Shown piece after piece: positions 45,427-56,993 of a DNA stretch of 64,000 nt. The DNA is taken from contig JAACJM010000167.1 in assembly GCA_013368315.1 (NCBI GenBank), positions 62,001-126,000 on the forward strand, written 5' to 3'. Position numbers and translations under genes: made by a program. How positions within the stretch are numbered: the first letter of the stretch is position 1; the number at the start of each line of letters is the position of its first letter. The notes beneath the pieces are model-generated. The model saw nothing but the letters and a program-made list of their open reading frames with translations, was not told the DNA's origin and searched no databases. Source of the DNA: Tetrapyrgos nigripes. Its lineage: Eukaryota; Basidiomycota; Agaricomycetes; Agaricales; Campanellaceae.

Positions 45427-47474
45427 AAATCCGATTCCGTTACGAACTTCTTTAGTAGTCCTTCTTTTTCTTCTCCCGACAATGCTCCGATTCTGGCAGT
45501 GAGTTCTGAGATATTATCCGTAGTAGTGTTGACCTTGGGATCCGAGGTTTCTGTGACGACCGCGGTTTTCTTAATGGAGGGTCTCCAGGTCGTGTTGTTG
45601 GGAGTGGTCGGAGGTGTACTAGGGAACGTAGGGCAATCGTTTCCCATATGTCCTTGTCCCCGGCATCTGAAGCATCGCCCTTCCTTCCTCATTTTATCCC
45701 TTTCTTGGGGGGTCAGTTTCGGTGGATATTTAGTGATTGAAGATGCACCTGGGGTGTTGTCTTGGAAGGTGTTCACTTCCATGCTTCTCGTTCGACTACT
45801 TCCTGTTCCCTGCGACCTCCTGCCCGGTTGTCCTTCCTCTCTTCTTGGTTTGTTCCATGAGGTTTTCTCTTCTTGCCTTTCTAACCAAATCATGTGTTGT
45901 TTTACCGCCGCCTTTTGTAATGCCGCGAGATTTCTGGGTTGAGTGGATAGGTAGGAGATCCGGTCGACTAGTCCTCGGGGGAGTCCTTTTCGATAGTACT
46001 TCATCAACGCCTTGTCGTTATAGCCAGTATCGTCAGCGTATCGTTTGAATTGGGAGTTGTACTTATCAATATCGGCCAGGGCTCCCTCCATTTTAATATG
46101 TTCGATTTTGGTTTGGGCCTGGGTTTCCCGAGCCGATGGTTTGAAGTCCCGTAGGAACTCTCGCTTCACCTCGCGTAGAGTCCAGGATTTTCCTTTCGTT
46201 TTCGGTTTCGAGGCAGAGGAGTCTTCCTCGGTACTTGTATATTCTTTGTCACTGTCACTGAAATCTTCAGTGGGATAGACTTGATCGTTGAGCCGGAGAT
46301 AGTTGTTAAATTCGGCTATCCAATCTTTTGTTTGGTTCCGGTCTCCTGTGAACTTTTCTGGCTTTACTCCTCGTTCTTTGGTAGTCATGTTGGGAAAGAC
46401 CGAAGACTGTGCATCATCGTTGAATGGTGCGGTGTCACGGGGAGCTTGGGTCCCTCCCGCAGCAGCCGTGGCTGAGGCAGGGTCTTCAGACATTTTGAGG
46501 GCGGCGTGAATGGAGTGGAAGTCGATTGGTAGTGAGGGATTGACTGAGATAGGTTCTTGGACTGCACTAGGGGTACTGTCTGTTGGGGATCTGTTGAGAG
46601 GGATTTGGGGTTCTGGGGAAGTTTCGTTGTTTGGGTTTGGTTCGTGAGAAGGAGTTGGTGACGAGGTTGTGGCAGGATTCGGGTTTTCTGTGGTCGGTTC
46701 TAATGGGAGTGATTGGAAGAGTAGGACTGGTTCGATACCGACTGTTTGTTCTTCGATTGAGAGGGGTCAGTTGTTTATGGAGAGTCGGTTGGGACACGGA
46801 TGGGTTGTGCAAAACTCCCACCGGTTTTTGTGCGAGAAGTAGCAATCTTGTTGGTTTCGGGGAAAGTGTGCGTGAGGTCGTTGGAGACAAACGATGTGGG
46901 GAGAGGAAGTGCGACTGGGATTTTGTGAGGCTGTGCAAGATCTAGTGGTTCTAGGAATTCCGCTTCCGCTCATTCACTCGTTTTCGGATTCCGAAAACAG
47001 ATGATCCCACTGTTCTCCTGAGACGTCTTCCCAAGAGACCAATGATCTATAGTAGTTGTTTACTCTAGGAACTTGAGTCTGGAGATATTCGTGGTATTCC
47101 TCTTGACAGAATTCAAAGATGGCGCTATCTTCGTAGTCAGTGTGACTGAACCAATATGGGAGGGTTGTATCTCCTAGTCGAACGAGGTAACACGTATCTG
47201 CAATTGCAACGTAATGTGGAGATGTGTTTTCAGGTGATATCTTTATTCGGAGGTATTCGGAGACGGTCACTTCACCTGAGGTCCACGATCTTTCGTTGAG
47301 TATAATCCAATAGTCGTCGAATGCGATAGCGTGTTCGCATACTGTTGTTTTGAGTTCTTCTAGGTAGTTTACGAAGCGTTTTGATTCTTCGATGGGAAAA
47401 GGATATATCGGTGGGGGTCGGGTTCGTAGGTTGTCAAAAAAGGGTTCGAAGTTAAGAGCCAGTGTATTTGTCAA
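45423..47474 (-). pseudogene. Gypsy 2 gag region
   Basis: The main gag frame (46493-45423) starts MSEDPASATAAAGGTQAPRD. It holds PEKFTGDRNQTKDWIAEFNN, an Asp/Ser-rich loop, LREVKREFLRDFKPSARETQ and the zinc knuckle CFRCRGQGHMGNDC near 45670. Its stop overlaps the protease frame, which is in the -1 phase. Upstream are a Pro/Ser/Thr-rich frame (46938-46567) and a 166-codon frame (47474-46974) reading FDDYWIILNERSWTSGEVTV, SPHYVAIADTCYLVRLGDTT and WFSHTDYEDSAIFEFCQEEY. The last looks like the N-terminal domain of Agaricomycete gypsy gag polyproteins. Frameshifts between these parts indicate decay. No 5' LTR follows; the element is cut at about 47480 where gypsy 3 begins. Confidence 0.75.
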
Positions 47475-47484
47475 GGATTTCTGT

Positions 47485-49265
47485 ACGAGGTCCAGTGTAC
47501 TTCATGCACTGCACTACTTGATTCAAATTTTGGAAGTGATCCCAGACAAATTTTTTTATGCCTGGATTTTCTGGTATTGTCTCATAGCCCCCATCCTCAG
47601 GTTCATATCTCAACAGTGGTCCCTTGATGGGCACATCATCTATGTAAGGAATAGTGACATGAGGCATCTCCTCCTTGAGAATGTAAGTAACATCATCATG
47701 GAAAATTGGGACTGAATTAGTCCAACCAGTTGATGAAGTCCAAAGGGCATTTGGAATGCAGTCATATCTCTTGAGGACTCATCAATGTATTGATGATTGT
47801 AGCCAACAAAGATGTCTAGCATCCCGAGGCATGCTCTGCCCATAAATTCCCTAGCTACATCAGTGGTTACCAGTGGCACACCCAAATGTTGAATAGTTAC
47901 TTTATTCAGGGGTTCCAGGCTATGTACTATCTGAACTCGACATCCTTCTTAAGAACACAAAACCATTTTCCCCAATAACTACCATTGCATGGTTCATATG
48001 TTCTGGCAGCTATCTTTTCCTTGATAAGTTTATATATCTCCTGATATTTTCCTGGCAGAATTGGGAAGTTCTTCTCTACCCAAGGAACATGAGGAATTAC
48101 TGCTAGCTTTAAAGGTGGAAAGAATTCTGCCTTAAAGTGACCAGCTTCTTCAGTCTTCCAACTGAATCCTAACTCCTGCAACTTCGTAAATATGTGCATA
48201 AGTTTTTGCTCTTCCGGCCACAGAAAACCTTCTGGGTGATTCTCATCAATTACTTTCTTCCTTTCTTCAGTATAATGCTTGCCAGGGGTGAACTCTGGTG
48301 GATTAGTAGGTAACTTCAGTATATCCTTTAGTGGATCTCCCATTATATTCCTTGTAATCCAGTATTCAGAAGGTAACTCTGTTTTGACCGGCTTCACTTT
48401 AAGTGCTACAGGTTTATTTCTCCCAAAAGCACTCTTAACATCAGGATCATCCTCATCTGTTGCCCCACTAGGCTGCCTATTTTCTGCATCACAGTTCGGG
48501 GATGATGCTTGAGCTCTGAACATGTTAGCATTGACCACAGTGGGATTCTTAACTCCTTTCTGAGCTTTATACTGTTGAAGCAGGACACTTGCTTTCTTAT
48601 CCTTCTTCTTTATATCATCCATAGAAGCATAAACATATGCTTCTGTTAATTCTTCCTTTGTGAAACTCCTGTTTCTAGCTGTGGAGAATCCTCTAATTAA
48701 TATCTCTCCTTTATCATTATAATCAAAGGACAGGGCCACCTCTCCCTGTAATTCTAACAGTTCATCAAGGACCCTTGAAATTTTGAGGATTCTTGGTCTG
48801 CTTCTTTAGCTTCATCTTTCTCTTCATCATCATCATTCTGTCTAGCAGGTACAGATACTTCTTCCCCAGTTTCAGCATCTACGAACTTCTCTTCTGGTGG
48901 AGGTAGAATTTGTGGCTTCTGACCTCTGGGATACGTAGGTATTGTACACCTGCAATTGGAGTTCAGATCATGTAGCATGATGAACTGGTTCCCATCTCGC
49001 ATGTTCTGTACTGTTGTCTCACACAAGACATTGAACAGTCTACCCATAAGTACTTCATAAGGACAATTGTCCATGATATGAATTTGTAAGAACATTTTTA
49101 AGTCACCAAAGCGACAGCCGACATTTCTCGCTAGGCCTCTGGTAGGTGTAATGGCACCGTTACCACTCTCCATGTGAATAACTACGTCTGGATCCCAAGT
49201 TAACTAAAGACCCATAGCTAGTCTGGTGTCCATGGAGATGATCTGTGATCCATTGTCCATAATAC
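47485..49265 (-). pseudogene. Ty3/gypsy protease and RT fragment (gypsy 3)
   Basis: On the minus strand the protease is cut at its start: MDNGSQIISMDTRLAMGL (49265-49205; usual DSG/DTG is DNG), a stop, then WDPDVVIHMESGNGAITPTR and MDNCPYEVLMGRLFNVLCET. A linker with acidic and Lys-rich parts (48739-48400) follows. The RT starts IPHVPWVEKNFPILPGKYQE, with YEPCNGSYWGKWFCVLKKD. After a frame change come CLGMLDIFVGYNHQYIDESS and MTAFQMPFGLHQLVGL, and the catalytic box is TIPYIDDVPIKGP near 47640. It ends at MKYTG, where gypsy 2 starts. Sequence style indicates the same family as gypsy 1, which holds the complementary RNase H/integrase half. The left part of the protease gene is replaced by the satellite. 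Confidence 0.8.
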
Positions 49266-49269
49266 ATTC

Positions 49270-50755
49270 TATTCATGAGTCCTTCATGAGTCACTCACCA
49301 AACATTCATGAACCCTTCACGAGTCTTTCATGAGTCCTTCATGAGCCACTCACGAAACCTTCATGAACCCTTCATGAGTACTTCATGAGTCCTTCAAGAG
49401 TCCTTCACAAGTCACTTATGAAACCTTCATGCACCCTTCATGAGTCCTTCACAAGTCCTTCATGAGTCACTCATGAAACCTTCATGAACCCTTCACAAGT
49501 ACTTCACAAGTCCTTCATGAGTCACTCACCAAACCTTTATGAACCCTTCACGAGTCTGTCACGAGTCCTTCCTGAGTCCTTCATGAGTCACTCACCAAAC
49601 CTTCATGAACCCTTCACAAGTCCTTCATGAGTCACTCACGAAACATTCATGAACCCTTCATGAGTCCTTGATAAGCCCTTCATGAGCCACTTATGAAACC
49701 TTCATGAACCCTTCATGAGTCCTTCAGGAGTCCTTCACAAATCCTTCATGAGTCACTCACCAAACCTTCATGAACCCTTCATGAGTTCTTCACTAGTATT
49801 TCACAAGTCCTTCACAAGTCCTTCATGAGTCACTCACAAAACCTTCATAAACCCTGCACGAGTCTTTCACTCATCCTTTATGAACTGTTCATGAACCCTT
49901 CACAAGTCCTTCACAAATCCTTCACAAGTCCTTCATGAGTCACTCACAAATCCTTCATGAACCATTCACAAGTCCTTCACAAGTCCTTCATGAGTCACTC
50001 ACCAAACGTTCATGAACCCTTCACAAGTCCTTCATGAGTCCTTCATGAGTCCTTCATGAGTCACTCACCAAACGTTCATGAACCCTTCACAAGTCCTTCA
50101 TGAGACCTTCATGAGCCACTTACAAAACCTTCATGAACCCTTCATGAGTACTTCATGAGTCACTCATGAAACCTTCATGAACCCTTCATGAGTCTTTCAC
50201 AAGTTCTTCATGAGTCACTCATGAAACCTTCTTGAACCCTTCATGAGTCCTTCACAAGTCCTTCACAAGTCCTTCACGAACCCTTCATGAACCCTTCACA
50301 AGTCCTTAACAAGTCCTTCATAAGTCCTTTATGAGTCACTCACCAAACCTTCATGAACCCTTCATGAGCCTTTCACAAGTCACTCTCATGAGTCCTTCAC
50401 AAACCCTTCACGAGTTCTTCACTAGTGTTTCACAAGTCCTTCATGATTCCTTCACAAGTCCTTCACAAGTGCTTCACAAGTCCTTTACGAGTCCTTCATG
50501 AGTCACTCACAAAACCTTCATGAACCCTGCACAAGTCTTTCACTTGTCCTTCATGAACCCTTCATGAACCCTTCATGAGTCCTTCATGAATCATTCACAA
50601 GTCCTTCACAAGTCCTTCATGAGTCACTCACCAAACCTTCATAAACCCCTCATGAGTCCTTCACGAGTCCTTCATGAGTCACTCACAAAACCTTCAGGAA
50701 CCCATCATGAGTCACAAGTATGAGGGCCTTCACAAAGCCTTCCCAAGTCCTTCAC
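49270..50755. repeat. Satellite of 11-bp monomers (about 135 copies)
   Basis: The array steps in 11-base units of the types ATGAGTCCTTC, ACAAGTCCTTC, ATGAACCCTTC, ACCAAACCTTC and ATGAGTCACTC. Units recur in a loose higher order (GTCACTC - AAACCTTC - AACCCTTC - one or more GTCCTTC). 11 is not a multiple of three, so it is not coding. The unit carries the palindromic core TTCATGAA. It ends in a diverged tail near 50745 (CCCAAGTCCTTCACTCTCTC). Confidence 0.9.
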
Positions 50756-51257
50756 TCTCTCTCAACTCCCTCACCATTTTTCCCTTCACAAATCATTTAC
50801 AACTGAGTAGACTGTTATTTCCTCTTTCATTCCAAAATCTATCTATTTATTTCTTAATTTGACATTCATTGTTATAATTATATAGTAAAACACCTACTTT
50901 TATGCTATTATTTCTTGATTTTACCACCTCCTATATATCTCTTGTAAGTCTCCAAGATTTTTGCAGGATTTACAAATTATCTACCTTCCAATAAATTCAA
51001 AAACAATTCTCCTTGACTTACAGGTGTATTGCTTTAAACCTATTAGGATACCCAGGATATCATATGTCCTCTATCCTGAGGTATGACTTTTCTGTAAAAT
51101 TATAAGATTCCATGCCAATGTTTTGGGTTTGGTAAAGCTCCTGTAATACACCTGATCTTATTTAAGCATTTCCATGACCATCCTGTCACTCAGTAAATCT
51201 ATCATAAATGCACTCACTATTGACAGTGATTTACAAGAGCTTTTGATCTCATAAGTC
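50756..51257. other. AT-rich gap right of the satellite
   Basis: No gene is seen. It shares short motifs (GTAATACACC, GTAAATC) with the duplicated block that follows and may be a third, more decayed copy. Confidence 0.35.
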
Positions 51258-51838
51258 TTCTGTAAATCCTGGTATTACTATATGACATACTGTGACCATG
51301 TGTCACATCAAAATGTTTCTGTCTATCTCAATAGTATTATAGTATGTATTACTGTGACACCATTCCACATAGAATGATCCCAGTAATACACCTTGACATA
51401 CAGAAACTTTATGGAATTGTTGTCAAATTTTTACTTTCCTATAATACTCCCATAATACATGGGAATTTACAACCTGAGTGGCACTGAGTAAGTCTTCAGT
51501 AATATCACTGTATGACAGCATATTTATGGTATTTGCACCTGTGTATGTCCTCTGTAAATCTAGGCTGTATTACTCTATGACATACTGTGATTACATGTCA
51601 CACTGAAATATTTCTGTAAATTTTAATGGTATTATAGTATGTATTACTGTGACAGGATGTCACATAGAAAGACTCCAGTAATACATCCTGACTTCCAGAA
51701 ACCTCATGGAATTGTTCTGAAATTTTAGCTTTCATGTAATACTCCCACAATACATGAGGATTTACAAACTGAGTGGCACTGAGTAAGTCTTCAGTAATAT
51801 CACAGTATGACAGTGTATTTACAAGTATTTGCACCCAG
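51258..51838 (+). repeat. Tandem duplication of a ~292-bp AT-rich block
   Basis: CTGTAAATC..TATTACT..TATGACATACTGTGA at 51258 recurs at 51550. TATTATAGTATGTATTACTG and GAGTGGCACTGAGTAAGTCT recur at the same offset (about 292). The copies differ at roughly one base in ten. Non-coding. Confidence 0.75.
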
Positions 51839-51874
51839 TGACAGTGAAAGCACCCCAGAAGCAAAGAGAAAGAC

Positions 51875-53097
51875 ATGACGGCAGAGGTGGAAAGGATTGC
51901 CCGCAAGTTCACTATCATGAAGATGCTGTGGCTCAAGAAGGAAGAAGACATCTTTGAAGCAGAGGTTAACGAGTCCTACAATCCTTTGAGTCAATTCAAA
52001 TCTGAAGAAGATGAAATACAGGGTCAGCTGGATGACTTGCTTGACCTCTTGCGTGCGAGCATGAGGGGTGGTGTATTTCAAGGCCATGCATTTTGAACAA
52101 TGGTGAGTAGCTTCTCTAACTAGTTTCATATTGATGACTCATACACAAAAGTTTCACTTACATATGGGCGAAGAACAGAGCTCTGCCCTCCACTGTGTCC
52201 ATGCACAATGTGGACAAAGCATTTTTGACCTGTCAGACATTGACTTCACACCCTCTGGTCGTGAGAAGTTGAAGAAGCAAATTGGATATATTGAAGACAA
52301 AGGACATTATGACGAGTGGGTGGTTGAGATTCTTCATAAGGATTATGTTGGAAAGATGGATAAAGACAAGATTTTCCTTAGTCCCTATTTATTCCACGTG
52401 TGTCAAGCTTGACAACTGCTGAAGAAAAAAGACTAACCCCACTGACCTAGCTTCATTACAGACATTTGCTGCTATTGCATTCAGAAAAGGATCAGTAACA
52501 AGTCTCAAAACAGATAAATAGACCAGATACTGTGGACAACTGGTAGCAAAAAAATGGGGTCTGACTCACATTACCCCAGGCACTATTGCCATGAGCACAG
52601 TGGCTGTAAGTATATCATATGGTGCTGTACAAAATTGAGCTAACACAAAAATAGGCTAGGTACACATTATCAGTGGATCATGAATTCCAAACAACTGGAA
52701 AATTTCATCAATAAACTGGCAAAAAGACTTCAACACATACCTCAACTATTTGCTAACAGGACTCCATGGACACAAAAAGAGTGTCATGAATATCTTCCGC
52801 TCTTGGGACACAGTCTTCTTTCCAAAGATGAAGAGTAGCCTTGCAGGCGTGCAGGCCAAGCATGAGGATACCTCTGAAAAGAGCACCCAAGATGCCTGGA
52901 AAATGCTGGACGACAATGACGAAGAGGAAGAGCAAGAAGCTGCACTGGTAGACAGCAATGCCAGAAGGGACCAGAACTCTGGAGACAGCCAGGAGGAGAA
53001 TAGGGAAGGGAGAAATGACTCAGAAAGTGACCAGGATGGTAGTGGGCAACAAAATGATGCCAGTGTTAAGCAGGCATGGTACGGTCCTGTACACTAC
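51875..53097 (+). pseudogene. Agaricomycete unknown-function (DUF6698-like) gene remnant
   Basis: Exon-like pieces in order: FTIMKMLWLKKEEDIFEAEV with NPLSQFKSEEDEIQGQLDDL (51905-52050); CGQSIFDLSDIDFTPSGREK and DEWVVEILHKDYVGKMDKDK (52210-52375); TFAAIAFRKGSVTSLKTDK then a stop; and a final exon (52750-53097) GHKKSVMNIFRSWDTVFFPK followed by an acidic tail. The order (KMLW.. block, W-x-VxILHKD block, NIFxxWDxxxFP block, acidic end) is how I remember the DUF6698 family, a multicopy family of unknown function in mushrooms. The family name is from memory and not checked. Stops between blocks indicate a broken gene. The tail sequence recurs weakly at 53428-53525 after an inserted block, so the 3' end was split. 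Confidence 0.45.
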
Positions 53098-53392
53098 TAA
53101 ACGCAGTGGCAACTACGCTACTTACCTGGGGATAAGTGATAGCTTGTTAGGCTTGTTAGAGGCTTGTAGAGCGATGTGGGTTAAGTATAAAACTTATTAT
53201 TTGGAGGACTATCTACGAGTCCTTATATACCTTTGAGGAGGTACAAATACATGTAAACTAATACTAGAGTAACAATAAGATTCTATTATACTTGATAACA
53301 CAATGCTGGTTTCGTAGACTATTGTCGTACTACATTTATTGTCTATATAATCTTATTGTTCTATTTATAACTACTATTATTGTTCTACATAG
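53098..53392. mobile_element. Inserted block splitting the preceding gene
   Basis: Sequence resembling the gene tail (GCCAGAAGGGACCAG) is found at 52960 and again at 53431, on the two sides of this block. Its start (GGCAACTACGCTACTTACCT, GGGGATAAGTG) matches the reverse complement of 60797-60835 inside the MITE at 60535-61116. AACAATAAGATT (53273) and AATCTTATTGTT (53349) form a hairpin near its right end. Element class is unclear. Confidence 0.35.
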
Positions 53393-53717
53393 ATGACGTT
53401 GATGGCTGCAACTGAATGCGCCAATTCAACAGCCAGAAGGGACCAGGGCAATGGAGAAGGCCAGCAGGGCGATAAGGAAGAGAATAACGGCTCCAGGAGG
53501 AACCAGGGGTCGAGAGCCAAGACTCAGAGGATTTGTAAAGTTTCAAAACAGGTTTATTGATTGTATGTACACGCTACAGGTACAAAATACATGTTATACA
53601 GCAGCTTGTCTTCTCAAGAAGACCCCGAAAGACTCTATTAAGTGAGTAAAAAAAGCAAGCCAGAACAGACTACTTATCTAGACTTCAGTGACCAATCAGT
53701 GACCTATGTCCTCTACA

Positions 53718-53952
53718 TATTAGACTTAGGTTATCTTAGCGAATAGTCTTAGCGAGAGTCACAAAGTGGGGGGTAAGAGCGTGCGAACGTATCTCGCTTC
53801 ACTCTCAAGTATATATCATTAATCAGAGTAGTATAATAATATAAATAGTCTAAGTATATCCGTATGATCATTTGACCATATGTCCGCAGTATCTGATTGA
53901 TGCCGTATGCATGGTAACTTAGTAACTTGATTGTTATCATTTAATTCCAACA
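53718..53952 (-). mobile_element. Solo LTR of the copia 3 family
   Basis: It is exactly 235 bp and, in reverse complement, starts TGTTGGAATTAAATGATAAC and ends CTAAGTCTAATA, closely matching the copia 3 LTRs. Flanking 5-mers (CTACA and TCCTC) differ, so either the duplication has decayed or recombination joined LTRs of two insertions. Confidence 0.9.
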
Positions 53953-54788
53953 TCCTCCATCCAAGACCCATATGCTCCTCCACACTAAATACCAACTATT
54001 TCCATCCAAAATGCATCCTTGTAGGGTGAGAGGAGCTGCCTGTATGCTAGAGGGGGAAGTTTGGTCCCAGTTTGAGTTGTAGTGGTGGTGGAGTCAAGGT
54101 TTGAGTGGTGGTTGAAAGGAAAGAAGTGAGTCATCCAAATAGCACCATATTTGGCAAGGAGTCTACCCCGTGAACCATACACAAAAAAAATTGTTAAGGG
54201 CACTAGGTTCTCAACATAGAGGTGGTGTACATGCGACAAACACAGTTGATTGCTCCATGCGATGACGAGTCTGCTTATGAATCATTGCCTCTATCTAGCC
54301 TTTTCCCTTACCTGTCATACCTACATCTATGCAACTAACCTAAGGTCACTGACAGTCAACAATGATACATATAGTAACACCACTGTATTCCTAAAAGCGG
54401 CAGATATGAAAGTGTACAGGGTAAGTAAATGCAGTAGACCAAGTCTAAGAGCGGCAGATACCAAATTGTACATACAGTGTCGTATATATTTTTCAGGTTT
54501 TGGACTTGAAATCACTCTATGCTTACAAGACCTTACAATACACTGCAAGAGGCCTTAAGAGCTTTAAGACCTTGAAATGCCTTAACATATCTTAACATAC
54601 CTCAACTGGAAATAACCCCCAGTGTAAGGGATTAAGGACATTCAGATACCTTACAGTTCCACTCAAGGTAAAACAGACTTTTCCAACATTACAATTCTAT
54701 CTAGTCAAAGCTGAGATACTTGTGCTCTGTAATTGGAATGGGTATACCCAATTTCATCCTGACCCAATTCTTTCTATTGTTCTCATCC
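53953..54788. other. Gap with short frames only
   Basis: A minus frame (54239-53985) reads RLLAKYGAIWMTHFFPFNHH and may belong to the gene at 54789-55270, but no splice path was found. CCTTA-rich motifs recur around 54530-54650. Confidence 0.3.
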
Positions 54789-55270
54789 TCACCTGAAGAC
54801 ACCCAAATAAATATCCATCATGACCTTCTGCTCTAGAAGTATGAGAAGCTGATTGAACTGAGTTGTTGTGAGCCAACGTTTCTCCTTGTGCAGTGCTTGT
54901 TGAATGGCCTTGGACATGCATACTGGAGTTCGCTCAAAGGTACTAGGAGCATTTTGGAGACAGCCCATTACCAGGGTATCCAGCACATGTCAGAAGACAT
55001 CGTTGAAAGAAGTGAGCTCATCTCCAATCTTGCCAAGGACTACAGCTCCAGTATGGATTAGATTGGATGATGTTTTTGGGAAACATTGCACTGGCCAAAT
55101 ATCAAAGATGGCTGGATTAGCAGGTCTTGATGACGTTTGAGGTCTGGTAGCAGCATAATTGAAAGAAGGAGAGAGGGGGGGAGAGGCTTGGAGGTATTGC
55201 AAAATGAACTAGAAAGACAAAAGAGAAACGAGGAAAGCGTTAGACACTGGACGCATATGAACAAGTACAT
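54789..55270 (-). pseudogene. Unrecognised gene fragment
   Basis: Two adjoining minus frames give RPQTSSRPANPAIFDIWPVQ with LGKIGDELTSFNDVF (55202-54990), then, after a stop, LVMGCLQNAPSTFERTPVCM, SKAIQQALHKEKRWLTTTQF and LLILLEQKVMMDIYLGVF (54986-54789). The second piece is a regular helical segment and reads like a conserved protein. I do not recognise the family. The single stop between the pieces (TGA) could be a decayed codon. Confidence 0.35.
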
Positions 55271-55586
55271 ATATGCACTTGGAAGGTACTGAAAAAGATA
55301 TCAGAGGACAAGAGCCGAGTCCTTGACAAATGTTGAGATCAAGACAAGTGGTTGGACAAACTATTGTAAAGCTCAATTGTACTATGTATTTGCTGTTAGA
55401 TACTTCTTATATCAATGAAATCATGCAGGCTAGGCCAGGTAGTATTACAACTACATATCCATAGGCAGTATGACACTTGAGCAACGGTGACCCGTCAAGC
55501 CAGTGCTTGGAAAATTTTTACAAGTCCAAATTTATTCGTTGTATTCTATTTGTACATTCCGCGCGACACTGCCATTATTTTTGCAT
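55271..55586. other. Gap left of element D
   Basis: No gene is seen. Confidence 0.3.
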
Positions 55587-56824
55587 TACGAGGCCCTTTT
55601 AAGGGACTCGTTCTTACAACGGCGGCTTCGCTGAGGTGGCTGTGTTCGATAGCTCCTCCGGTTTCCGGTGTCATTTGATCACCGTAACCGGTCACCCGGC
55701 TGTTGCCGCAAAAATGCGTGGTCTGCAACGCACTTGCTCTGCAACACCCATCATCCTTCACACTTACTCATCGCCGCTCACCATCCATGAAGGCAACAGC
55801 GTCTTTATTTGCTGCTCTGTTTTGCGCCAGCTTTTCTTATCTTTTCATAGTACGTTGTGTCTCAGCTGTATGCCACGTCATCCGACTAAATCAAACTTTG
55901 CCAGCTTTGACCCCACGAGACATCCTTCCACCGGTAATGTTTTATCCCCAGTCCCCCTCTATTCTTACAGGGGCTGATGATTTGAACCGTTGCAGGTAGA
56001 TTGTAGAGTTGCAGATGATATGAGTACAGCGTTCCTGTCAGATCATTTTTGGTACGTTGCACTGCTCATTTGATAACAAATTGCTAACTGATCTCTCCTC
56101 TGTATCTTTTTCGTCCTTTTCCCTTCTACCTCGCTTTCCGTCCACACGTCTTACCCGCTGGTCCTACATATCAACTCAATGACTGTCAATGTCCCTCGCA
56201 TCGCTATTTCCCTCAATCTTGGTCACGTCTGTCAATGGCGGTTTTGTACTTCGCGTCTTGATATCCGTCTTTCGTTCCTTGATGTCTTCTGGTCTCGCAA
56301 CATCGACTTGTCTTTACGAAGGGCATTAAGAAAAGCGGTCCTGCACAAGCCACTGATTCAATTATGTTCTAATCACTTACTGCTCAGACTTTTCACCGCG
56401 CATATTGGTTACGATTACAGAAGCAACCATCTTTCATCATGAGATATATACTCAGCAGACCGTACATAACTCATTTGATATTTTCTAATATTCTACAAGC
56501 TTGCGCTCACACGTGTCTCAATCTTGTGCAAACATTTTATGCAAGCTATTCTCATCCACCTCTTCAAATTTGAGATTTTCAACTTCGGATTCATCAAAAG
56601 CTGCCATTCATTCAGATAAATATATGCAAAACTATTCAGAAAGCGAAAATCTCGATAATGCGCAATACTATGTACAGACATGATTACTTGGCCTTCCTCA
56701 AGGCGCTGTTGAGCCAGCAGCCTGCAGACGTATGTGACGACTGTGATATGATCTTTGAAATGATCCATTTATAAAACTTGGGCCTCGTTACTGCCACGCG
56801 AAGCGGTGGCCCACATCCCCTTCA
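55587..56824 (+). mobile_element. Helentron-like element, copy D (longest)
   Basis: It begins TACGAGGCCCTTTTAAGGGA after a T. It ends GGGCCTCGTTACT, hairpin GCCACGCGAAGCGGTGGC, CCACATCCCCTTCA before a T. The hairpin differs from that of copy B at two paired positions (T and A become C and G), so the stem is kept. The 1.2-kb interior is not shared with other copies and holds open frames (55787, 56179) that may be captured sequence. The 3' end lies 170 bp before the start codon of the Zn2Cys6 gene. Confidence 0.6.
55787..55999 (+). CDS. Short ORF with signal-peptide-like start inside element D
   Basis: The frame begins MKATASLFAALFCASFSYLF, a Lys then a hydrophobic run as in fungal secretion signals, followed by AVCHVIRLNQTLPALTPRDI and a stop at 55997-55999. 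GT-AG intron-like pairs (GTACGT near 55850, CCAG near 55900; GTAATG near 55936, ACAG near 55970) suggest it is the 5' part of a spliced host gene fragment. No family is recognised. Confidence 0.25.
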   Translation: MKATASLFAALFCASFSYLFIVRCVSAVCHVIRLNQTLPALTPRDILPPVMFYPQSPSILTGADDLNRCR

Positions 56825-56993
56825 TTTAGGTGTAATAGACAGCCTAGCGCTTTCCGGACGTAGAATCACCGTGAATAGAAGAGGCGACGCGTGCGAAATC
56901 GATGCCACACTACGTCACATGGCGGCAGTGCTCTGGCGACGCTCTCTTTCCGCTACCACTCCTTGAGTCTTTCAACCTCTCAGAACACAGGGC

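Noticed and set aside
43353..45942. Long plus-strand frames opposite gypsy 2
   Set aside because: They are antisense shadows of the well-supported gag and pol frames on the minus strand.
49270..50755. CRISPR-like regular repeats
   Set aside because: Units are contiguous 11-mers with no unique spacers, in a eukaryotic context; this is satellite DNA.
53718..53952. Minus-strand ORF of 63 codons in the LTR
   Set aside because: The same frame appears in the copia 3 LTRs; it is LTR sequence, not a gene.
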